Positions 44,933 through 58,487 are shown, counted from the first letter of the stretch. The stretch is DNA of 64,000 bases from Coniferiporia sulphurascens (GCA_002794785.1 NBBA01000002.1:1364001-1428000); one strand, 5' to 3'. The notes: generated by a model not told the origin, from the letters alone. Numbers and translations are program-made.

Positions 44933-47900
44933 ATGACTTCGGACGGGCACAGGTATGCTGCAGGACGTCCCCCAGCGTTGTGCACAACTGACTGAGTCTC
45001 TGCGTGCAGACTGCGGGAGACCTGGAGCGACGCGCTCAACGACGCGCTTGCCACCTTCCGAAACCACTTGACTTCGGCGCAGAGCTCATCCTGGAAGCGT
45101 GTCCCCGCCCCCTCAAGGGAGAATTCGACGGCAAGCGGAAAGGGGAAGGCGCGCGCTCTTTCGCGCCCCGAGCCCAAGGACCTTTCGGTGCACCGCAAGA
45201 CTACAAAGACCGGGGATGTGTATAGAGTTATACTTGACTTTCCCGCTGCGGACGAGGTCGCCGACCTCGAGGCGTGGAAGGCAGTCCTCGTCACCCCCGA
45301 GCTCAGCCAGGAATGGGACCCGGCGGTCGAGTCCGCGCGGGTGCTCGAGATGTACGACACGTCTACGCGGATCGTAAAGACCAAATTCACACTGGGGTGG
45401 CCCGCCAAGTGAGCACTTTACGTTTATGTACTGATTTCGCACGTTTAATTCCCTGCAGCCCGAGAGACGCTGTCATGATTTCACGAACGTTCAATGATGC
45501 TACGACCCTCATTGACGTATCGACTTCGCTACCGCGTTCGCCGGACGAGCCGTCGTATTTAAGACCCGCACCCCCTTACGTTCGATCACACGTGCATTGT
45601 CGGTTCTCTTCTTTTGTCTACTAATATGTGACTGCTAAATTGTCTGCCTAGTATTTGCTTGGTGCATGCAGGTGCTATCTCCGGAGCCTGGCTGTAAACG
45701 CATCCGAATTACTTGTTTCTGGCAACATGACTTGAAAACGGTCTGGAATATCGGTACCCCTATAAGCATCCCGCAACAGCTATCGACAATGACGTTCGGG
45801 CTCCTTGATCTCGTCAAGAAGCGCCAGCCAAGAATACCCGTATTGAGTGGCTATGGCTTTGGCGTCTCCATTGAGCGCTTGGCGTTCGATACTGGAAGAG
45901 ATGCGCTAACTGTCGACTATGCAATTGTCCCTGAGGACCCCTCACAGACTACCGGCTCATCAATGCATGGATTAGATGAGCTACATGCGCTTAAAGAGCA
46001 GCGACGTTTGCAGCGAAGCATGGAGATTCTATTACCTTCTCCCGACGGATGGGACGTCCGCATATCGACACGCGCGTCATCGGAGGCAGTTGCACAGCTT
46101 CCATGGACCACTAGCGCCAGTAAAACTCACAACGCCAAAGTCTCTTTCCAGGTTAAGCATGCTCCTCTCTTAGATGATCACTCTGTGCTGAAAGTGAAGC
46201 TTGTGCTTGAGTTCTCTGGTGTTTTGACGGGTATGCGTCTTAATGGTTTACCACACTCGCTTGAAGACGGCCTCGATCGCAACCCTAGCTCGTTCGTGAT
46301 GTCCGATCAGCTCTTACAGGACGCGTCGAGCGCGGCAAATGTCAGTTTGAGCACGGCGGGCGCGTCGATGGCTACCGCTGATAGTGAAGCTTCTGAGAGT
46401 TCATCCCTTCGAAAGCCTCCGCTGCTACGTACCGACTCGGGTGTCAATGCCGTAGCACGCGGTCCCGCGTTTGATAAAAATATACTCGCGCGAGTGCGTC
46501 GCAACTATATTTACTTCTCGTCGCTTTTGCAGGAGCCAGAGGCGAAGTGGAAGCAGAGTAAGTCTGTATTGTAATCGGTCTTTATATCGGACATTTACGG
46601 ATTTTATTACTAGACACCGAGGTACGCGGTGTATCGGTGACGCAACTGGACTCAATCGACCCAACATTAGTGGTGTACAAGGCCGAGGCTACGTTCGTGG
46701 GAGTCGGACTCTGGGATTTGTACAGTGCGGTCGTGACGCCGGGAACAAGAGCTCACTGGGATAGGCAATACGACGATGCTACGCTACTCGAAGACGTCAA
46801 CGAGCTCTCAGAGCTATGGCACTTTAAGACGAAGCCCGCATGGCCTGTCACCGGCCGCGACGCAGTTGTGCTCAAGACGGTGTACAAAGCTCCTACGACC
46901 GTGCATGTCTTTGCGTTCTCCATTGATGAAGCTCATCTTTTCCCGGTGATCCCTCCTTCAGAACCTGGTACAATACGCACACAGGTCGACCTGCAAGGGT
47001 GGGCGATCGAGGCGCTCAGCCCAACAACGACCCAGCTTACGCTGCTTGAACAGTCGGACCCGAAGGGCTGGTCGGGCAAGGCCACTGTGCCGCAACAGAT
47101 GATCGCGAACGTTGCGGGTATTGGCGAGTTCGCTATTCGCTGTGGCGGGCCGCCAGTCCTCACGCGCCTCGGTGGTGCGCGCGCTTTGAGCCAAAAGTAC
47201 GACCACGAGCGTGGCATGTTTCGTGTGGAGTATGAAGCTGCGATTGAACGTCGCGCCACTCCAGGGGATAGCACAGGGCCGTCACATGGGCGTCAAAATT
47301 CCTTTGATAGTGCCCAGGCGCAAGGCAAGGGAGGCGGTATGATCGTTCCGCAAAGAAGCGAGAATTTGACCTCCGCGTCTGTGGAGTGTGAGTTGCGCTG
47401 CGACATCGACACTTGGGCGAATTCACTTGATATTGTCATCGACCCGCCTCCACAATCGATTTCGTGCCTTCGTCGACACCGTCTCTCTGCCGGAGGAGGC
47501 GGCTTGTGGCTTACAGTGGGTCATGATATTGCGTTTAATAGCGATGAACGTCTCCTCGCTATTGTGCGTCGGGCGCCTTTTACGGCGGGTAAGGAGAAGG
47601 GTGTGGTCATGGTCAATGGCAAGCGTATCAACGTTGACGTGGAAGAACTCCCCGAGGCTGAGGTCAAGTCGCTCGTGAAACAAAAGCGCATCAAACCCGT
47701 GCGCATCCCGCTTGATCAACCACCCGTTCTAGGTGTTATTCGTCGGCGGAGGGCAGAGCGGGGAGAAGGCTTCGACTCGACTGATCTGAGCTCTGAGTTG
47801 GGCTCGACTTCACATAGGAAACGAGCATCGATTTCTCAGGCAGCGCAGCTCTCATCATCTGCGCCGAAGGTGCCGAGCCCGCTGTCGAACTTCTTTACCA

Positions 47901-50639
47901 TTGCGATTGAGCAAGTATCGAGTACAACGCAACAGGCCGTGGCGGCGTTCTCACCCCCGATTGTGCCTGCAGGTGACGCGGCATTTCCGCTGGGTAAGCA
48001 GCCCATGCACTTTGCCCTTGATGCATTGTCTTTCGCACAAAGTTATCATAGGGGCTCGTTCCGCGACAGCTGGATTCCAGTCGCCGATAAAGGGCTTACG
48101 ATACAGCGGCGACTATCTCCTGAGATTTCTCCCTCTGTTCCTGTTCACAGAGCTGAAAAGGTCATTGAGGGTGTCGCTGCTGAGGAGGTTGCATCGGTGA
48201 TTTTCAGCTACGACTGTCGTAAGCAGTGGGATGACCGCTTTGATTCGGTCAAGGTCCTCGAGGAGTACGGCGCAGATAGCCACACTGCATTTCTCGTTTG
48301 GAAGGGTGGTTTTCCGTTCAGAGATCGAGGGCTGTATATCGCTTCGCTTTTGGCGAGAGAGGATAAGCAGGCTGTAGCCGAGATATCAAGACTAGGCACG
48401 GGCGGTACTCCGGGTCCGTCTGGGGTGTCAAACGCGATTTACTGTGTCTCCGCTTCATTCGATCCTAACTCAGCTTCATCATTCGCATCGGCGAAGTACA
48501 ATCCCTACGTATTTCCTATAGGACGCGTGTTTATCGACGCGTGGGTTGTAGAGACTCTTGACCCATATACTTCGGAGAACTACGCAATCCCATCGACGAA
48601 GTGTACGCGCCTTGTGGCGGTCGATTACGCAGGATCCGTGCCTGTTGCCTTCAACTCGATGATCAACTCTACATTGCCACGCTCTGTACTGGCGGTCGAG
48701 GCATACATGAAGGGCATTTCACCGTTTCCTGAAATGCGCACTCCCCAGGCAGGCTTTCTTCTGGCAGGCGATGGAAGTGTCGATGTAGGTGAAGACGTCT
48801 GGACATTCCGACAAGACAATACCGGGACGACTTTACTCAATAGCAAGCTTGTGTTGAGCGGCAAGGTCTTCTGTGCGAACGTACTCATTTCTTTCGAAAA
48901 TGCTTTCGTGGATTCACCCGATTCTATGACGTCGGAAGACAGTGATCGGGATCGTGCGACGCCACAACCGACGCCACGACCAAGCAAATCGGGACTTGTA
49001 TCTCGTACTGTCTCTCCCGAAGCGATTCGACGACCACGTGGAGACAGCATTGTTTCTTTGAGCCCTACTCGGCAGCATAGACGAGTTTCTTCCGCTTCCG
49101 CGAGCGCTACACACTCAGGGTCTCTTGCTCTCAGGTCCAGGTCTAGGGAGCCGCTTAGGACTTCAGCATCCGTCTTCTCCATCGGGCGAGACACGAAAGG
49201 CCGTGTCCCTGCTGACTTCGTGGCTGCAGAGATTATCATTGATTTGAGAACGTATCCGGACGGTTACGAAGTACAAATCTCGTCGCGCATAGAGCCGAAA
49301 GGTGATTCGTCTCAGCCTGTCTTCCTGACGCGAGTCACGGAAGAATTTCCACTGTCTTCTAAAATCGGCGCTGCTTTACCACTGTCCCACAGCGTGCATA
49401 TTCTACCTCCTTCACCTCTGTATGCGTCGAGCGCGGGCGTTGAGACGCCCGTTCGGCATCTCCTTCGACTGACACTTCCGACCGCACAGTTCGAGATCCC
49501 TGCCGTTGAAGACCCGTTGACTGGCGAGATACGCAGTGCGCCGCCCAAACCGCAGTGGTACAGGGATTTGGAAGAAAAGGATCGGCATGCGCTCGTTCGG
49601 GTCAGTGTTCAGCCACTGGCGGCGGACAAGCAGAAAAAAGGGAAGAAAGTAGTATTGGTGGATGGAGCGCCGGTGACTGTGGGCGGCGAAAGCGAAGCGC
49701 TTAAAGGTTCCACGAGCGAAAGGAATGCTGGTGTGCTCTCAAGGTTTGTTTCCATTTTTTTGGAATTAGGAATTGCAATTGATACGAATGACTTTGCTGC
49801 CCAGATCACAAAAGCATGATGGTGGGGATATTCTGATCTTGCCGAAGCAGCTTTCTGTTCCCTTAGCTGTCGAGGATTCTCTTTACGATGCCACATCTGC
49901 AGCGGCAGGAACTCGCTCTTCATCGGGTTCGCTGCAAAACCCAGATGACGCCTCAAAAAGCGATGCGAAGGGTGATCAGGGCGAGGGGGCTTTAACCGAG
50001 GTGCGTTGCTATCTTACCCACAAGGTCATCTAGGGAGATTTCTCACCACCAATGTTTGCAACATAGTCGCCAGCTCCCTCAACGCCTGTTGACGAGAAAC
50101 TTGATACCTTGCCTACGGATACAGACCGTGGCTTTTTCGGATTTCTCACCTCTTATCAGAACTCGCTGTCATCATCGTTAAGATTTGTGTCGGGCGTATC
50201 GACGCCCACTCAGACTGTGCCAAAGGCACCTGGCGCTTTCCCGTCACCAGCACCGACCCCACCTTCCGAGGGTAGTGACCCGCCCTCAGAGTCAACATCT
50301 TCATCGCCTGCCGTACCGACGCCGAGCACAGGTTTGACAGCTGCATCTGCGCTTGCAGTTGTCCGATCAGCAACGGTCCCACGGTTTTCTATCTCGACGC
50401 TCATTGCTGCCATGATGATAGCCTTTCTTCTGGGTTCGCTACTGCGCTCGTTGCTGTCCCCTGCTGATTTCATCTACGTCGTGACCGACCTTGGAGATGT
50501 GCCTGACGGCGTAACGCGTGCGCCTGGCGGAGGGCTCGGCGCAGTTGAACCTGGGTGGCGCGAGATCAAGAGGCTTGTTGAGATGAAGTACATTGTGGGC
50601 GGCTGGGATTTCCAAATCGCCGTCGTGCGGAGGCACTGA
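44933..50639 (+). CDS. triple START-like domain protein with C-terminal membrane segment
   Basis: Seven exons, 44933-44952, 45010-45408, 45459-45591, 45672-46557, 46614-49743, 49805-50000 and 50067-50639, close to 1778 aa. Three regions have the START-fold pattern of the SRPBCC superfamily: about 75-250 (WDPAVESARVLEMYD, then RIRITCFWQHDLKTVW), 488-700 (VYKAEATFVGVGLWDLYSAV, HWDRQYDDATLLED, WPVTGRDAVVL) and 952-1180 (RKQWDDRFDSVKVLEEYG, FPFRDRGLYIASLL). A hydrophobic segment, TLIAAMMIAFLLGSLLRSLL, lies at about 1698-1718 and would anchor the protein with a short C-terminal tail. Long Ser-rich linkers separate the domains. START domains bind sterols or phospholipids, so a role in lipid transfer or sensing at a membrane is likely but inferred. 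Exon 5 is 3130 nt without introns. It does not show the GRAM-VASt arrangement of Lam/Ltc proteins. Confidence 0.82.
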
Positions 50640-51174
50640 GTAAGACAAGTACCCCCGCTGTCGCTGCTGTTTCAAGTTATTTTTTTTCTTCCTTTTTTGA
50701 GTTCTTCCGAGTTTGTGTCATATCCCATTGCATTACCTCCGGCCTGATGCCTGCCACCAGATGTATCATTGCATTTATTTCATTTTCCGTGACACTGGGT
50801 TTGTATGACAGATGTATGATATACTTTTACAGAATACATAGTATAATACAAGTAATCAAATTTGCAGCCTTTCAGGTCCACCATCAAAGCGTCACGGACG
50901 TAAGGGCGTCACAGTCCGATTGCTGTGACCAGTGAGCCGGATCGGGGACCGCGTGCTTTAGCGGCATGTCGTGTTTCCAGTTCCAGTTCCGTTCCTTTTC
51001 AAGTCTCCTCCCACTCTTTCCCGAACGCGCTCCCCCTACCATCCTTGTCGACCCCACCTGCGATACTTCACGGCTTTACTGTCGGTCTCGCAGCGAAGCC
51101 ACCTTGCACCTATCACATTCTCTCGTGTAGCCAATTTCTGAGAGCCGCAGCCACAGCCGACGTCTGGTCGTTAG
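50640..51174. other. tandem intergenic region
   Basis: This 535-bp interval joins the START-domain gene to the next plus-strand gene. It begins with a T-rich 3' flank (50680-50700). No gene or clear promoter element is visible. Confidence 0.4.
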
Positions 51175-54066
51175 ATGGCGCAGGCTCTGTATGATGAGCA
51201 TCCTTTGGAGGACTATTTAAAAGGTGCGTGCCTTGTGTTATGCTCTTATCTTGTATAGTATGTCATTGGCTGATTGATTCCACGTCCAAAGAATCTGGCG
51301 ATAGGCCCGAACGCGTCCCAGGGGCATTCACGGACGGCTCTGACGAGGAGTCGGAGGACGCGACGGAACCGTGTGTCGACCTTTCGCTATCTCCTTCGTC
51401 GTTAGCCAGTGCGCTCGAGGTATGCATTTGTACCAAACACTCGTTTTGTAATGCCCTGAACGTGTACGTTTACAGGCACTGCGACAATGGACATCTACAT
51501 TCCCTCTCATGTTTCCCTTCCCTAGTGACGACTTCGCTGAACGATTCAAGTACGACCTCATTTCTTCCAATTTATTGTCTTCTTCCGTCTCTCCCCCCCC
51601 TCTTATGCCCTCGCGTTCACGCGTCTCTTCGCCCGACCCTCATCTCCCCGGCGAGCTGACAAATCCTCAACCGGATGCTGTTGAGAAGACCGACCAGGAG
51701 AACAAGTCGCTCTCGAGTGCGTTGGTCTTTGTTGGTCTTGCAGCGCTGATGAATCAGCATCGCATAGCCGCACTTCTTGCGCTGATCACGTCCTTCTCGT
51801 TCGCGAAGGCCACGGGCGCCGCGTCTGTTAAGCGAAATTATATTCCTCAAGTGTTTGAGTCGCTGGAGAACTTGAAAATTGCTGGAAGCGCATGGGACGC
51901 TGCCGTTAATGACGCTATCATGATTGTTGAGGGAGAAGAACGCAGGTGTGTTGAATTCAGTCGAATCGCCACCAGTGTATTCGTGGCTTATAGGAATCTC
52001 AATACAGTCCCTATTATACCCCTTCTTCTTCTGCGCCACCGACCCCTCTGTCTGCCCTTCGCGTCTCTCTTCATTCAACTTTACTCACGACCCAGCACCA
52101 ATGTGATAACGTCCGACCCCTTCTCGCCGCTTTAGCGTCGCCTGCAGAGCTGTCTCAATTGTCTGAGATGTACGCCCCACCCTCCCCCATCAAATCTTCG
52201 TTCTCTTTACAACCGCGTGCATCAACCCCCTCACGCAAACGCGTATCCCTTTCTGAGAATGCTATTCTTAGCTCTCCTTCTCTGCGTACACCTGCCTCCG
52301 AAAAGCGACAAACATGGAACGGCACCAATATATCTGGAAATAACGCGCGAACCTCTTCTGTGTTGAGAAAACGCGAACGAAGGCGCTCAGATATGATGGC
52401 TTTTTTAAATTCTCAAAGCCCTACTCGTCCCGCGTCGACGCTTGCTTCACCTCGGTCGCCGGTATTGACAAATGTACCAGAGGTCGACGAGGAGGATGAG
52501 GAGGATTCCTTGTTTGATATCTCGGTTGATGAGCGCGACTTGTCGAAGGACAATTTTGGCACGGCTGCATTATATCTCCGTCGAAAGCGTCGCGCAAGTG
52601 GCGCGGAGGCTCTCGGTCTATCGTTTTCGCGGTCTGACCCTTCCTTGCGCAATTCGGCCCATCTCTCGTTGCCACCGTCTATTTCCTCCTCCCGATTTAC
52701 GTCTTTCACATCAAGCCGAAACCCGCTTTCAGTTTCCGCACTTCGTCACGCGCTCTATGGTGCCCTCTCTTCGCGTCGATATGCATGCTCGCATCTTCTC
52801 GCCCTCCGGTTCAGTGAAGATGCGGAAGACGAGTCCTACTGGGAAAATGTGCGGAGCGTTATTGCTCTGCTAATATCTACATTTGAAGATACTACTGCGA
52901 GACTCAATGAAGCGCTTACGGAAGCAGGAATTTTGAGTAGACAAGAGGGTCAGCCTACACCAGAAACCAGTCCTGCAACGAAGCTAAACAGCGAGTTGTT
53001 TGATTCATCTCCACCTCGAGCCGATAGTAGTTCAGAACACACATCTCCATCGCATTCGTTCAAGGCGACTCCACCCATATTGCCCATAAACTTGCAAATG
53101 TTACCCACACCTTCTGATGGCAAGTCTTTTGCGCCTACCCTCGACAGCGTATCACGCTTTGCCTCCCACGTCGAAGCAATCTCTTCCTCGTTGGGAGACG
53201 CAAAGAGCCGTTTACTGGAGTGCGTGGAAGGGTTGCAAGATACACATCGTTCTACCGATCCCTCTTCGTCTTCTCAGGAATCGGCAGATGCGCGGGCAGA
53301 AGAACTTGTTGTCCTGCAGTCGTACGATGGGTTGCGTCGCGAACTTGGCCTTGCCCTTCGAGAGTGCGAGCGGGGAAGAGTGGCGCTGTTGGATATATTT
53401 GCGGCCCGGCGGAGACAAAGACGGCTTCTTAGTGATCCTATTGACGAAGAAGAGGAGGAAGACGACGACACCCCTTTACTCGGACGTGCCAGCAGACACA
53501 CCAGTTCTGGGGACTCGTACGACAAGGGCGATATGGGACCGTTCACCCCAGAAGAGGGCAGTCCTGTAATCCCAGCTCTTGCGTCGCTGGAGAGCGTCAT
53601 CTCGGCGCGCCTGCAAGATAATATCTCTCAGCCGCTAGAACAGGACCTGGACGATGTGACGCAGCATCTTTTGCTCACTTCTTCCTCGTCACATCTTCCG
53701 CCGCCGGGGGTTGAGCAGGTCTTCGAAGGGGACTCTTCAGATACTGTTGAGTTCAGGCGCGAGCGGTCCAGGCTTTCGCGGGAGGAGCGCATCAAGGCCA
53801 TGAAAGCGAAACGTGACAGCATGAGCGGGCGCGGACTTGCCTCTCAACTAGAAGACGATGAAGGCGAGCGCGCTACTCGGTTAGGATGGGGTCCCGGCAC
53901 GGAGGTGGTTGCGGAACTGAAGGATGTTATCTGGAAGGTTGGAGAACGGAGACGCAAGATGATGAAGGAAGTGCCGAGGGCGGTCTCAGCACCTATACCA
54001 AGCACACCGACTCCGGATTCATCAAGCGGGCCAGACGACTATGATACGAATTTATGTACGTCATAG
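51175..54066 (+). CDS. vezatin/Inp2-like membrane protein (possible peroxisome-myosin adaptor)
   Basis: Four exons, 51175-51223, 51292-51419, 51476-51945 and 52008-54066, close to 901 aa. The start is MAQALYDEHPLEDYLK. A hydrophobic hairpin-like region (SSALVFVGLAALMNQHRIAA, LLALITSFSFA) spans about 137-168. After it comes KNLKI-like helical sequence (FESLENLKIAGSAWDAAVND) and VRPLLAALASPAELSQLSEM. The middle is Ser/Pro-rich with an acidic patch (DEEDEEDSLFDISVDE). The block ALRHALYGALSSRRYACSHL then LALRF and the basic, helical C terminus (EERIKAMKAKRD, DVIWKVGERRRKMMKE) complete it. From memory this layout matches fungal proteins of the vezatin (myosin-binding motif of peroxisomes) family, in which Inp2 links peroxisomes to class V myosin. 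The assignment is tentative. The intron before exon 4 must end at 52007 to remove an in-frame stop. Confidence 0.6.
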
Positions 54067-55016
54067 GCATCGATATGTTATCGGTCTTTCGGGACCATGT
54101 TTGCTGTTTATTATTTTTCTGCTTTCGTTCCGTCTGCTGTCGTTTCTCTACTTATTGTTTAAAGCACGCTTCTCAGCATAATTGTCGCTCTTTTGCCCCG
54201 GTAGGATTAACGTATATGCCCGGACTGGTCGTCCGAATGGTCGAGGTGTCTTGGTGTGGAACCTCGACTGTAAGTAATTAATGTGAGGTTTCGTAGTAGG
54301 GTAGCACTTCCTCTACATCAGTTGCGCGCAATTTATTTGTTGTTGCACCGTACACATGGGCTGGCAAAGATGTAACATTCTGGCATCGGCGCTGGCGCAA
54401 ATTTAAGGGGCTCTACTGAATAAGTTGATATGAAGGGACTCCTAATGTGTCTGGCGTAAGTACTTGTGCAGCGTGGAGAACTGAGCATTGCATGCGACTA
54501 GGAACCGAGCTATTCTTACTTATCTTATCTGTCCCCCCATTAGAGTTGATACGCGGCCGCACGTGATACGTGCATCACCGAGTTTTGGTTCCATGATTTA
54601 TTGGAATATGGAATATATATGTATTTGTTACTACTTTTTTTGCTAGCGGTGGGTCGGACGAACTCAGCTTCTCCAAGTTCTCCTTACGACAGTCCGCACC
54701 CTCACATCGTAGTGGATCTGCCTCCGCACTCCGCACCCCTCACGTAGGACCACGAGTCCAAACGCCCTCCTCGGATCTTGATAAAAATTATATGGAGGAA
54801 GAAAGAAAAGAAAAAACTGGATTCTCTTTCCTCTCATCCCTCGAGTTCTGAGTACGTGTAAGAGTGGGTCTTCGACAATGAGAGGATCTCGTCTCCCATT
54901 TTTGGTGGTCCAGTGATCTCGTGAGAGGGCGAGAGGAGGGAAGGTGGACATCGACGCCCGCGAGCTTGGGTTCTGCCATTTGACGAAGTCACAGTAGTTA
55001 TTCGAAGCAGACGGGG
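54067..55016. other. gene-free stretch
   Basis: It holds the 3' flank of the vezatin-like gene and the promoter of the next gene. Minus-strand frames of 60-126 codons at 54664-55127 overlap the next gene's first exon and have no domain. Nothing else is recognisable. Confidence 0.35.
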
Positions 55017-56417
55017 ATGGCGGAAAGTCTGCTTGGTTCTCCATACTTTATGGGAGACGACAGCCTGCATAAGTCGTGGTCCTATCTCCTCAAGAGACAC
55101 TTCCTCCTCTTGCAAATCGCTTACCAAAATATGCTGATCTCAAACATTACAGTGAGTATTATATAGTTGCATCCTGCTAGTGGAGAATGGTCCTGACTTC
55201 ACCTCAGGACACTAAACGTGTGCTTATGAGCGGGAAGTTCAAAGCTCTAATCAGAATAGGCAATGAGATTAAGGAACTGTGAGCAGCTTTTTGCTATAAT
55301 CGTTAAACAAATCGGTTGGGACTGAGTTCAAAGTTCCCTTGACCTCAGTCTATGTTTCCAAAATCATAGTCACGTCTTGGTCCATGTTGATGAAGATGTG
55401 ATGACGCTTCGGTACGCGGTCTTGGGTCCACATACTTCCTCTGAAGAGAAGAAGCGGTTCATTCGTGAAGATCCGGACTTGGCAAAAACAGGAGACAATG
55501 AGTGGACTTGCTGCGGGTGTTGGCAGTGGTCGATGACTGACTGGCAAGGGCCCACAATGATCATGGAAGCGATCAAGTCTTGGCTCGAGCATAAAATCTC
55601 GTGCAGAGAAATCCAGTACGCACACTGACTGCCTTTCCGTTCTGCCTGGCCCTCTAATATAACATTTACACGCAGAGATTCACTGAGAAAAGAAATGCAG
55701 CCTTCAGACTCGGATGAGAGGCCGGAGAGTATTGTTTCTCGAGTTGTTTCTCGAGAGGACAGGGACGAAGAGACTCTGGACGAGCCTGAGGACGATATCT
55801 CGGTGTCCGAAGTAAGCGAAACAGAGCCGAGCTATCTAAACGCGGGTATGGAAGCGCGGCGTGCAGAAATTCAGAATAGTGCATTTTCTGGAGAGGTTGA
55901 GTCCAAGCGCGTTTGGTGCATAGCTTGCGAACGATGGATTGGGCTTACGACCGGCGCGTATTCCCGTGTAAACCGGCGGAAACATGTTGCGAGACATCTA
56001 AGCGGACTTAAAGAGCGCCGCATCAGACGGCGTAATAACACGACAACCGTCGCGGCCCATTATGTGCATCGGAAATCCTTGCAGGCGGCCGCCGTTCATT
56101 CCTTAGGCCGGGATTCCGGCGGACAACGGGATGAGGCAGCGTCAAGTGGTCCTCGTCGCGCGCGAGTGACGCTCACTGGCGGCAACAGATCAACACGGGT
56201 TGCGGACCCGCACCCACACAAGTCCTCGGACCCATCGTCCAGTACAGCCAGAGGAAACGGGGGCAACGTAACATTGTCCGCAGGAGCTCGCGGAAGGGAA
56301 GAACCACAAGTACACATTGTGGAGGGAGGCGTCGATGGTGAACGTCATAAAGTGGCTTTTGAAGTGTCACTGGGTGTAAAACACATAGGTCTATCCGTTG
56401 ACTTCGTCGACACTTGA
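55017..56417 (+). CDS. unrecognised 404-aa protein with a C2H2-like zinc-binding motif
   Basis: Four exons, 55017-55151, 55208-55278, 55349-55615 and 55676-56417, all with good GT-AG sites, close to 404 aa. The N-terminal half is helical (SLHKSWSYLLKRHFLLLQIA, VLMSGKFKALIRIGNEIKEL) and contains a Trp/Cys-rich NEWTCCGCWQWSMTDWQ followed by IMEAIKSWLEHKIS. An acidic stretch (DEETLDEPEDDISVSEVSE) follows. A C-x2-C-x18-H-x3-H pattern (Cys239, Cys242, His261, His265, in VWCIACERWIGL and NRRKHVARHL) could bind one zinc. The tail is Ser/Gly/Arg-rich and ends GVKHIGLSVDFVDT. I recognise no family. The motif and the basic region around RRNRRK-like sequence suggest nucleic-acid or protein binding; this is inference. 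It might be lineage-specific. Confidence 0.7.
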
Positions 56418-58487
56418 AGAGGTAGTCGGTTGAACAAAGGTAAAAAGTCAGTCACTGTAAATTGTAAACCCGTTCGAGAGTGTGTTGACTAGATCATCTT
56501 CCCCTTCCGGTTGAATTATAATGACCGGAGTTCCATTGGTGAGGTAACGAGTGTGCCGCGGAATAATAAATGATATTGAACAACGATGGCTATCAACCGT
56601 CTTCTATAGCTCGTTCATAATGCAGAGTATCTGATTGGCTCGCTACGAAGTTCATATAAAAGAAGCACAGGTTGATATTGGAAGCGGACCAAAGTGCACG
56701 GGGTGTACTAGAAGACATACAAGAGACGACCTTACTGAGGAAATTTCTCGTGCTTTCAGCCGTGCTGTGCAACAAGTAGAACACATTGGGGAGAGGACGT
56801 GCGATGGAAGACGCACATCGACGATCAATATAAAAAGGAACACTATCTTTTGTGCTAGAATTTTAAATTGTATTTTCATGACGTCAATCAGCGTTTGCAT
56901 ACCGCTTTGATCTTTGCCGTTTGTGCCGCTGCGGGGCAAGTGATGGTTTAGTGATGGGCGCAGGGTGCTATAGCTTCGCCAGGACCTCCCTACAGTCTCC
57001 ATTTCATGGCGGCGAAATCCTGCAAAGTGGAAGAAACCAGCTTTGTATGCCAGAAGCAGAGTACACATGGGGGCTGCAGCAGTAGTGGGGGACAGGAGGC
57101 GTGACGCTGCCGCCACTAGTTCTATACGCCCGAAGCGCGGACAGAGCGGACCCGAGGAGGAGACTCCTTCCCAGACTCAAACACCGAGCATCGAGCATAG
57201 TGTTTCGTCGGACGTCCGGACGGAATGTTCGCTGTGCCCTGTGTCCTTTTTTTCTTGACTGGGTTTAATGAGCTACGTGTGTTGTTGCCCAATTGTCCTC
57301 CTAAAGGATGATCGTCGAGCATTTATGCCCCGCGCTGTCCGTATGCTGGGATGGTTGCATCCCTCGGGGAAAGAAAATCTTGGTCGTGGGACGTCCCTGC
57401 AGTGGGACGAAGATCGACTAGGGGTTAGGATGCCTTTGAACAAAGTAAGCCATCTAAAATTATAACAGCGCTCATGAGAATAAGGAAGGCAGCCGTGAGC
57501 GGGACGGAAACAGTGGGAGTCGGGGGGGGGGGGGGGGGGTACGTGGTTTACTGCGGGTGGTCCGTAGAGTCCTGATCGTCTGTGAGAGTGATACTTTATA
57601 AGGAGCAGGAACGCCAAGAGGTTCATGGTGCAACATTATTTTTTATAAGGAGTTTTGGGCGTGGGATGGTATACTCTCTGGATTAACGACGGTTCCGAGC
57701 TGTGGCGAGTTGAGACGCAGACATTAATGTCTAACTCCTCGTCGTATTGCGGCAATAGAGCGATGGCCAGAGACGGTGCGAGGCAGACCCGAAGCCCCTT
57801 TCATTGAGTAGATATGCATGGAGTGAGTTTGTACGAAATGGCAAAGACAGTCGGTACTCGGAGATGGATAGGGGACAGCGAGATACCGGCACTGGACGTC
57901 GTCTCCGCGATAGAGGCGGTGAGAGGACGACGGGGACGAGTTGTCACGCCGACTAGAGCGTCGGCATCGGCGTCGTGAAGAGAAATAAAATGAATGAGCC
58001 ACAAGAGGGAGGCAGCCACGAGGTCCCACGGGGGGGTACACAGCAAGCGTGACACGACGTACACGACTCATCCACCGACGCCGCCGCCGTCGTCCTCCTC
58101 GACCACGACGCACCTTGCTCTCTTTTTCCTGCTGCTTTTTGTCCGTCGTCGTCGTTGTCGCCCTCGTCCCCGCCGCATTTCTTCCCCCCAATTCCGCCGC
58201 GCGCCCACTTGGCAAGCGCCTGGCCTGATATCCAATTACCGCCTCGTCTCACCTCCTGCCTTCCGCTCTCAGCGACCCTCATCGCCTGCCATCACAAGTG
58301 CCTTTGCCATCCCCTTCCTCCTCCCCTTCCTCATCGCTTTCGTCGCCCCGTCGCCGCCCTCCCCCTCTTCTCTCCATCTTTCTTTCCTTCCTCTCCTCTC
58401 TCTTCTTCTCCCTCGCCACTCTCACTCCGGTCTCGCAACCACACCCACAACTGAATCCTGATCGCTCCCTAACGACTACTGCGCTGC
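56418..58487. other. gene-free stretch with poly-G tract and pyrimidine-rich leader
   Basis: No gene is supported. An 18-G run lies at 57522-57539. From about 58060 to 58480 the plus strand is strongly C/T-rich, with many CCGCC, CTCC and TCGTC words, forming the leader of the Som1-like gene. Frames at 58155-58759 follow that skew and are not genes. A 91-codon plus frame at 56635-56910 has CTGC and HTR words but no other support. Confidence 0.4.
57522..57539. repeat. poly-G homopolymer (18 G)
   Basis: A run of 18 consecutive G is directly visible. It is a likely polymerase-slippage site and could form a G-quadruplex; it may also be a sequencing or assembly artefact in length. Confidence 0.9.
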
